IMG/VR virus record: IMGVR_UViG_3300038361_000191
Location: 1-34,849 of that record
Origin: a virus
Direction: 5' to 3' (one strand)
DNA length: 34,849 nucleotides
The notes below the pieces were generated by a model. It saw only the letters and a program-made list of their open reading frames with translations, made no database searches and was not told the DNA's origin. Both the position numbers and the translations under genes were made by a program. Below, one piece after another: positions 21,536 through 27,691 of this stretch; the first letter of the stretch is position 1; every line of letters begins with the position of its first letter.

Positions 21536-21700
21536 ATGGGAGAAGGGATGATGAAATTAGAAACTGCACGACACATTGCGGCACGGATATGGTGTGATCA
21601 AGAGTATCAACACATTGAGATGGATGTGAACCTTGCAGAGAAAATTGCTGTTATGCTGATGAACAATGCGAACAGTGAAGCACCACCGGAGGAGGGATGA
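21536..21700 (+). CDS. 54-aa hypothetical protein
   Basis: ATG 21536 has GGGGG seven or so bases upstream. A start at ATG 21551 with GGGAGAAGGG is an alternative. The product is helical (MKLETARHIAARIWCDQEYQ...), with no known family. Its end carries the SD of the next gene. Confidence 0.5.
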   Translation: MGEGMMKLETARHIAARIWCDQEYQHIEMDVNLAEKIAVMLMNNANSEAPPEEG

Positions 21701-21701
21701 A

Positions 21702-21926
21702 ATGGGAATGTTTGATTGGGTATTTATTGTATGTCCTGAGTGTGGTGGCAATATAGGATTTCAGTCTAAAGCAGGGGAATGTGATTTGCGAGAATATGAT
21801 GAATATGACATGCCACCTGAAATTGCTGTTGATTTAAAAGATGAGGAGATGCGGTGTGATCAGTGTAAAGCCCGTGTAAAATTGAGAGTTCAAGTAATTA
21901 CTAAAGTAGATGTGGAGTTGCTATGA
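21702..21926 (+). CDS. 74-aa zinc-ribbon protein
   Basis: ATG 21702 has GGAGGAGGGATGAA upstream. CPECGG (residues 10-15) and CDQCKARVK (near 53-61) form a zinc ribbon with two CxxC knuckles. Such ribbons usually bind nucleic acid or serve as protein adaptors. It overlaps the start of the transketolase C-half. Confidence 0.65.
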   Translation: MGMFDWVFIVCPECGGNIGFQSKAGECDLREYDEYDMPPEIAVDLKDEEMRCDQCKARVKLRVQVITKVDVELL

Positions 21927-22780
21927 GAAATCAATTCGTAAGGACAATGACAGATATAATGAATGAGGATCAAAACCCTTATCTTCTCTTAGGTGATATT
22001 GGAGTGTGGGGTTTCAGACATCTATTAGAGAAATACCCTCTGAGAGCAAAGAATATAGGTATCTGTGAGCAGGCAATGATCAGTCTAGCATCAGGGTTAT
22101 CTATGGTTGGTTTTACCCCTGTGGTGCATTCTATAGCACCGTTTCTAGTGGAGAGAGCATACGAGCAAATTAAGATTGATTTTGGATATCAAGAGTTAGG
22201 TGGTAATTTTGTTTCTGTTGGAGCTAGTTATAATTACAATAAACTTGGAAGTACACATCACTGTCCAGCAGACGTTTCTATCCTCAGTCAAATACCAAAT
22301 ATGCAAATAGTTGTGCCAGGTTCGGCGAAAGAGTTTGACATTTTGTTTAAGGAAAGTTATAATAATGGTCTACCTACCTACTTTCGCCTGTGTGAGCATA
22401 CTAATGGGGATAACTTGAATGTCAAATTTGGTGAGGTGCTCCCACTTCATGGAACTGGCACAAGGTTCACAATGCTTATCACAGGTCCTGCCTTTGACTA
22501 CGTTAAGATAACTGGTTATATGGGTTCTGGAATAAAAGTGTTATATTGCACTACACCAGTACCATTAGATTTGTATACTATAGGTAGGAATATAGAAAGT
22601 AATAGACTCATGATTGTTGAGCCATACTATTCAGCTATGTTACCAGAGATAGTAAATGCTTTTCCTGGTTTAGAGGTAATTTCTGTAACACCCGATAAAG
22701 CATTTGTAGATGTTGGTTTTGATCAGGAAAAAGATATGGTTAATCGCATTATTTGGAATGTGAGGAGATTGAAATGGTAG
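21923..22780 (+). CDS. Transketolase-like C-terminal subunit
   Basis: This 285-aa partner supplies the pyrimidine-binding and C-terminal domains. NIGICEQAMISLASGLSMVG (44-63) contains E49, the conserved catalytic glutamate that activates thiamine diphosphate. GSAKEFDILFKESYN and a C-terminal TPVPLDLYTI segment match the family. It is separated from its N-terminal half by five small genes (about 1.1 kb), although the two must assemble. The C-terminal domain is short for the family. Confidence 0.85.
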   Translation: MRNQFVRTMTDIMNEDQNPYLLLGDIGVWGFRHLLEKYPLRAKNIGICEQAMISLASGLSMVGFTPVVHSIAPFLVERAYEQIKIDFGYQELGGNFVSVGASYNYNKLGSTHHCPADVSILSQIPNMQIVVPGSAKEFDILFKESYNNGLPTYFRLCEHTNGDNLNVKFGEVLPLHGTGTRFTMLITGPAFDYVKITGYMGSGIKVLYCTTPVPLDLYTIGRNIESNRLMIVEPYYSAMLPEIVNAFPGLEVISVTPDKAFVDVGFDQEKDMVNRIIWNVRRLKW

Positions 22781-23754
22781 ATATAAAAGATTTTTTCCCC
22801 AGTGTTGCTAGTAGGGTTCGTAACATTGAAAAACTAAAAGGTAGGAAGGTACTAGTGACAGGGGCAAGCGGTCTAATTGGTAATCATATTCTTTCAACAT
22901 TAGATGACGTTGAAGCAGATACACATATTTTACACCATGAGACTGTTCCTTACTGTATACGTAAGAGAATGACTGGTCATTCTTGGTATTCCTTAACTTT
23001 ACCTACTAGAAGTTTTGATTATATTTTTCATTTAGCGGGATATGGACAACCAGACAAATTTAGTATAAATCCTTATACGACAATCGATTTGAATACGGGG
23101 GTTTTACTACATTTAATTACTAAAAATTTAGAGTTTGGTGGTTCTATCTTATTTGCCAGTACTTCAGAGATTTATAGCGGTTTGACTGTAGAAGCTACTG
23201 AAGATATGGTTGGAACTACTACGCCAGCACATCCCAGAGCTTGCTACATTGAAAGTAAACGTTGTGGTGAGGCTCTTATTCATGCTTTGAATGAAAAGGG
23301 TTACAATGGTAAAATTGCTAGGATAGCTTTAGCATATGGTCCTGGTTGCAGATATGATGACACCCGTGTTATGTCGGATTTCATTAGAATGGGTTTGGAA
23401 AATAAGCACATAGCACCAAGGGGTGGATTGAGAAATGTACGTACATATAATTATGTTACTGATACCGTCCAAATGCTCTTTAACATCCTATTGAATGGGA
23501 AGCAGACCGTTTACAATGTAGGTGGTGAAAGTTCTCTTACAATAGGGAGATTAGCTTTGCTAATAGGAAAGGAAGTAGGTGCAAAAGTGGAGTTAGTTGA
23601 TTTAATACACACCGATGCATCCCCTACATTTGTTGGTATTAGCACTGATAGATACAATGAGGAATTCCCAGATATGAAAATTACAAATATAAATGATGGT
23701 TTGGATAGGACAATAGAGTGGTTTAGGTATTTGGAGGAGTCAAAAAATGGCTGA
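22774..23754 (+). CDS. Extended SDR: NAD-dependent nucleotide-sugar epimerase/dehydratase
   Basis: ATG 22774 is behind GAGGAG. The 326-aa protein has VLVTGASGLIGNH (26-38), the NAD-binding GxxGxxG, FHLAGYGQP, FASTSEIY near residue 130 and YIESK (158-162), the catalytic Tyr/Lys. It reads closest to UDP-glucuronate decarboxylase and dTDP-glucose dehydratase relatives. Product specificity cannot be assigned. It follows the transketolase half, suggesting that both act on one sugar. Confidence 0.85.
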   Translation: MVDIKDFFPSVASRVRNIEKLKGRKVLVTGASGLIGNHILSTLDDVEADTHILHHETVPYCIRKRMTGHSWYSLTLPTRSFDYIFHLAGYGQPDKFSINPYTTIDLNTGVLLHLITKNLEFGGSILFASTSEIYSGLTVEATEDMVGTTTPAHPRACYIESKRCGEALIHALNEKGYNGKIARIALAYGPGCRYDDTRVMSDFIRMGLENKHIAPRGGLRNVRTYNYVTDTVQMLFNILLNGKQTVYNVGGESSLTIGRLALLIGKEVGAKVELVDLIHTDASPTFVGISTDRYNEEFPDMKITNINDGLDRTIEWFRYLEESKNG

Positions 23755-23950
23755 TATACCATTTGCAGTTGGTTTGAATAAAGGAAATAGGGCGGTTATT
23801 AAACTACAATTTATTAATGGAGTGGTTCCTCTTGTATACTCTCATATGTGTATAACAAAAGATGGAAATAGGTATGCGTTTAGAACAGAGGAAGATGCTA
23901 AATTAGCTGCTAATTATAATGATTGGAAATATATAGAGGATAGCAAATGA
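23747..23950 (+). CDS. 67-aa hypothetical protein
   Basis: ATG 23747 has GGAGGAGTC upstream and overlaps the SDR stop. The product (MADIPFAVGLNKGNRAVIKL...) looks like a small beta-rich domain, with no recognised motif. It is coupled to the DUF3072-like paralog that follows. Confidence 0.55.
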   Translation: MADIPFAVGLNKGNRAVIKLQFINGVVPLVYSHMCITKDGNRYAFRTEEDAKLAANYNDWKYIEDSK

Positions 23951-24138
23951 AACATGAAAATTTTCCAGTTGAAGGTTTTAACTTTATGGATGAAGCTGCT
24001 ACTGAAGTACAAAAGGATATGATTGCAGAACTTTGCAAAGCTAAAGATATACCGATTGATCGACATGGTGTATGGCCAGACCCTTTTTCAAAATGGGATG
24101 CTGCAAATATGATTGATAGCTTAAAGGAAGGAGATTAA
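23947..24138 (+). CDS. 63-aa protein, DUF3072-like; paralog of 19188-19379
   Basis: Has the same length and layout as the protein at 19188-19379, with 34/63 identical residues. It contains TEVQKDMIAELCKAKDIPID and ends FSKWDAANMIDSLKEGD. Both copies sit directly before a sugar- or methyl-transfer gene and overlap the gene upstream. It is a duplicated small domain of unknown role. Confidence 0.65.
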   Translation: MKHENFPVEGFNFMDEAATEVQKDMIAELCKAKDIPIDRHGVWPDPFSKWDAANMIDSLKEGD

Positions 24139-24140
24139 AA

Positions 24141-25088
24141 GTGAAAAAATTATTAGTTACTGGAGCTGGTGGTCTATTAGGAAAAGCAATTTGCACTGTT
24201 GCGCAGAATGATTTTGATGTAATTTCCTTAAAAAGGGAAGATTGTGATTTGATTAATTTCCAAGATACAAAAGCTATTTTTAATTATGTAAAACCGGATT
24301 ATGTAATTCATACGGCAGCCGTAGTTGGAGGTATAGGTTCTAATATGAACCATCCAGGTAAATTTTTCTGTAGTAACATTGCAATTAATACTAATATTTT
24401 GGAATGTGCCAGATTAGTGAATGTGAAAAAACTTATATCATTTTTATCAACGTGTGTCTTCCCCGATAATGCACCTTACCCATTGAGCGTAGAGAACATC
24501 CATGATGGTCCACCGCACCCTTCTAATGCGGCTTATGCTCATGCTAAACGAATGCTTGATGTACAGAGTAGAGCTTATAGAACAGAATACGGGTGTGATT
24601 TTATTACACTAGTACCTACTAATTTATACGGTTTTCATGATAATTGGGATATTGAGAATGGTCATGTTATTCCATCCTTAATTCATAAAGCATTTATTGC
24701 AAAGAAAGAGGAGAAACCTCTTATTGTATGGGGCAGTGGAAAACCTTTACGAGAATTTATTTTTGTTGACGATATGGCAAATATTTCTCTTAGGTGTTTT
24801 AGTGAATACATTTCTGCTGATCCTTTGATAATATCTACAAGTGAAGAAGTATCTGTAGGAAAAGTAGCAGAAAAGATAGCTAAAAGAGTTGGTGTGAAAT
24901 GCATTTTTGATACCGATAAACCTGATGGTCAGATGAGGAAACCTTCTGATAATTCTGTTTTCAAAGAAATATTTCCTGACTTTGTTTTTACTTCTCTAAA
25001 GCAGGGTTTAGGACATACAATAAATGAGTTCGAATATCATTGGATTAACAAATTACCAATGAGAGGAGTGTCCTATGATAACAAATGA
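24141..25088 (+). CDS. fcl: GDP-L-fucose synthase-like epimerase/reductase (SDR)
   Basis: GDP-fucose synthase (WcaG/Fcl) converts GDP-4-keto-6-deoxymannose to GDP-L-fucose. The start is GTG 24141 behind AAGGAAGGAG. The 315-aa protein has LLVTGAGGLLGKA (4-16), FLSTCVFP (101-108) and YAHAK (132-136) with the catalytic Tyr/Lys. It also has the family signature VPTNLYGFHDNWDIENGHVI and REFIFVDDMA. No GDP-mannose dehydratase (Gmd) is in the window, so the precursor must come from the host or from genes outside it. Confidence 0.88.
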   Translation: MKKLLVTGAGGLLGKAICTVAQNDFDVISLKREDCDLINFQDTKAIFNYVKPDYVIHTAAVVGGIGSNMNHPGKFFCSNIAINTNILECARLVNVKKLISFLSTCVFPDNAPYPLSVENIHDGPPHPSNAAYAHAKRMLDVQSRAYRTEYGCDFITLVPTNLYGFHDNWDIENGHVIPSLIHKAFIAKKEEKPLIVWGSGKPLREFIFVDDMANISLRCFSEYISADPLIISTSEEVSVGKVAEKIAKRVGVKCIFDTDKPDGQMRKPSDNSVFKEIFPDFVFTSLKQGLGHTINEFEYHWINKLPMRGVSYDNK

Positions 25089-25956
25089 GATATGCCGATT
25101 TGTGGATAATTATGTGAAGAATATTTATTGGAAAGATGGAATAGGAGATTATAGAACTAATCCATATTACCCTTTAGATAAAGAGAAAAGAGATAAATGG
25201 ATTTTGTTTATATTGAAAGAACTAGCGAACCCTTTGGAACAGACAGGTAAACATAGAAAGCAGCAGTGGGAAGATGGTTGGCAGGAGTCTTTAGACTTGA
25301 AAGAGTACATTCCAGGTTATTTTGGTAAATACCCTATTATGAGATTCAACGGTGAATTTGTACGTTCCAATCATTTAGATAATGATTTAGAGTATCATTT
25401 CTTTGCTGGTTTGCAGGAGTATTTGTTTGGTGCGCTTTTGCAACATGTAGAAAATGTATATGAGTTTGGTTGTGGTACAGGACATAATTTAGTACGAATG
25501 CGAGCCGTTAATAAAAAAGCTAAATTATATGGGTTAGATTGGACTCAGTCCGGTGTTCAGAGTGTGAACAATTTGGAACCTATGCTGCACAATGTTGAGG
25601 GTGTGTTATTTGATATGTTTCTTCCTGACCTTAATTTCTCTTTGAAACCGAATAGTGCTGTTGTAACTGTAGCGTCTTTAGAACAGTTGGGAACAGGGTT
25701 TGAAAAATTTGTACATTATGTAGTAGAGCAGAAGCCTGATATTGTAGTTCACATAGAACCTTTTCAGGATCTGTTAAATCCAGATAATTTGTTAGATTAT
25801 CTGTCTTTGCAATATATGAAGAAAAGGAACTACATAGATGGGTATGTGCAATATTTGCAATCGTCTGGTAAGGCGGAGATTATAATGTATGAAAGATCCT
25901 ATATTGGCTCTTTATTTGTTGATGGATATACAATTTTGGTGTGGCAACCTTCATAA
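25075..25956 (+). CDS. SAM-dependent methyltransferase-like protein
   Basis: ATG 25075 has GAGAGGAGTG upstream and overlaps the previous gene by 14 bp. The 293-aa protein has VYEFGCGTGHNLV (128-140) as the SAM-binding motif I, then LYGLDWTQSGVQ as motif II. A long N-terminal part (residues 1-110, WKDGIGDYRTNPYYPLDKEK) is not part of the usual fold. It is the last gene of the glycan block and probably methylates a sugar or lipid-linked glycan. Confidence 0.75.
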   Translation: MITNEICRFVDNYVKNIYWKDGIGDYRTNPYYPLDKEKRDKWILFILKELANPLEQTGKHRKQQWEDGWQESLDLKEYIPGYFGKYPIMRFNGEFVRSNHLDNDLEYHFFAGLQEYLFGALLQHVENVYEFGCGTGHNLVRMRAVNKKAKLYGLDWTQSGVQSVNNLEPMLHNVEGVLFDMFLPDLNFSLKPNSAVVTVASLEQLGTGFEKFVHYVVEQKPDIVVHIEPFQDLLNPDNLLDYLSLQYMKKRNYIDGYVQYLQSSGKAEIIMYERSYIGSLFVDGYTILVWQPS

Positions 25957-25958
25957 GA

Positions 25959-25990
25959 AATAAGGGGGTAGGATTTTCTACCCCCTTATT
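25959..25990. terminator. Bidirectional intrinsic terminator between convergent operons
   Basis: AATAAGGGGGTAG (25959-25971) pairs perfectly over 13 bp with CTACCCCCTTATT (25978-25990) around a 6-nt loop. It lies between the stop of the rightward methyltransferase (25956) and the stop of the leftward portal gene (25994), so it serves both strands. T-rich ends of the stem supply short U-tracts both ways. Confidence 0.85.
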
Positions 25991-25993
25991 ATC

Positions 25994-27679
25994 CTATCTG
26001 TCTGTATCTTCACCTCTACCATCCTTACCGTCAAGTTGTCGGGAAGAACCTTTTACATTATCAGTAATACCTTTAGCAGAAGGATCAGCATCAGATTTGC
26101 CAGGATCTCTATCTCTGTCTCTAGCATTATTTTGTCTAATATCTTTTGTGGATCTATTTTCAGTTTGATCGTTTGCTTTTAAAATATCTTCTTCTGTTAA
26201 TTTATCAATGGCATTGCGAATATCTACCATTAAGGCGTCAGGTAAATCCGGTAATGCTCTTTTAGCTACTGTTTTCATTAATTCTTTTTTGAAGGTAAGT
26301 TCAGGGATTATACGATCAGCCATAATAGCATTTTCAAGACTTTGACTGAGATCATCAATGCTGAAGTCAGTGGACCTTGTAATTTCCACCTTATTAAAAT
26401 CTTTCTCTTTATTTTGCCATTTCAACCAATATTTAATAATACCTAGTTCTGTCTCTGTGAGATTAGAGCTTTTCTTACCTAGTACAAGACCTAGTTGTTG
26501 AAATTCATAGCGCATTGCTACCCCTGATCTAGCAGCACTACCACTAGTTCTTTGGGCATTAAGACCAGACAGATGAGCCAATTGAAATGTTTCTTCTACC
26601 TTTTTGTCTACCCAATTTAGAATAGCATCTATAGGTTCATTTACTTCTGCATTTAGCCAATCTGGTTTTCCTGCTTCACCTAGAGATGGATCAAATTCAA
26701 GAATAGCCGTAACTCCAGCTTCATTATTAATCTCTTCACCTTCTCTAGCCATAGGACGTCTTGCTTGAGGGAAACCAGCAAATTTGATAACTTCTTCTCC
26801 ATAAGAAACATTTCGAATAATACTAGCCGTAATTCTTGATATTTCTTTAATATCAGATTCACCAATGTAAGGATCTTCAATATTCTTGATATTTTGAAAC
26901 CACAGGAAAGGTATTTCATTTAATGGATTAGGTCCTTCTGAAACCATAATTGGATCTTCTGTGGAGGTTAATGCACTTACAATTTTACCTGGATGTTGTG
27001 CATATTTATTATCTCCAGGTTTAGGTTCATAATCTGAAGTATCTGTATGTTTATGAATCCTCATAGTGGTTCCACCAGAAGTTTCAGGAATAGTCCATAT
27101 TTCCCATTTATCTGGCCACCAAAGTAAATACCTATTATCGTAATCAAACAATTTGAGATAGGTCAGTTGAGGTCTATTAGTGCGTTCATCCCTTTCATGT
27201 TCCCAATCTAATATATTAGGTAATGTAAAAGTAGAGCAATAAGGATAAATGCCATCAGCTACATCTTCTTTGAGGATTTGATTTGTACTTGTAGGTTTGT
27301 CAACTAAGATTCCTACTGCACCGTATATACCTGCTAATTTTTGAGATTCATTCAAATACACATCAAAATTGGTTCCATATAGATCAGCATCTTTGGTAAA
27401 TAACTTCCACAATTTATCATCTACTAAAGGACCTAATTCTCTCAAAGCAGGCTTTTCTGTAAGGTAGAAATTAAATAGATCAATAACGATACTGGAGTAA
27501 TTGAAACAGGTTCCTTCATCTTGTCTAGATTTCCAATTTTTTTGGGATTCTCTCATATGTTTTTGTAATGCAAAATTTATAAAACGAGTACCTCCAGAAT
27601 AAGCTAGGCCCCAAAATGTCCAATCGCTTATCATATCTGCATAAGTGTCGTGGGTTTCTAATAGTTGTTCTACATCCAT
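25994..27679 (-). CDS. Phage portal protein, DUF4055-like
   Basis: The portal forms the dodecameric DNA-entry ring at one capsid vertex. The 561-aa protein has the expected size, the N-terminal IVIDLFNFYLTEKP, the conserved NEIPFLWFQNI near its middle, the long wing/stem helices (ETFQLAHLSGLN and SSNLTETELGIIKYWLKWQN) and an acidic, disordered Asp/Arg-rich tail (residues about 510-561). This reads as a DUF4055-type portal. SD AAGGAG precedes ATG 27679. It follows the terminase large subunit with a 12-bp gap, the normal packaging order, but is transcribed opposite to the capsid genes. Confidence 0.8.
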   Translation of the reverse strand: MDVEQLLETHDTYADMISDWTFWGLAYSGGTRFINFALQKHMRESQKNWKSRQDEGTCFNYSSIVIDLFNFYLTEKPALRELGPLVDDKLWKLFTKDADLYGTNFDVYLNESQKLAGIYGAVGILVDKPTSTNQILKEDVADGIYPYCSTFTLPNILDWEHERDERTNRPQLTYLKLFDYDNRYLLWWPDKWEIWTIPETSGGTTMRIHKHTDTSDYEPKPGDNKYAQHPGKIVSALTSTEDPIMVSEGPNPLNEIPFLWFQNIKNIEDPYIGESDIKEISRITASIIRNVSYGEEVIKFAGFPQARRPMAREGEEINNEAGVTAILEFDPSLGEAGKPDWLNAEVNEPIDAILNWVDKKVEETFQLAHLSGLNAQRTSGSAARSGVAMRYEFQQLGLVLGKKSSNLTETELGIIKYWLKWQNKEKDFNKVEITRSTDFSIDDLSQSLENAIMADRIIPELTFKKELMKTVAKRALPDLPDALMVDIRNAIDKLTEEDILKANDQTENRSTKDIRQNNARDRDRDPGKSDADPSAKGITDNVKGSSRQLDGKDGRGEDTDR

Positions 27680-27691
27680 TTTATTTCTCCT

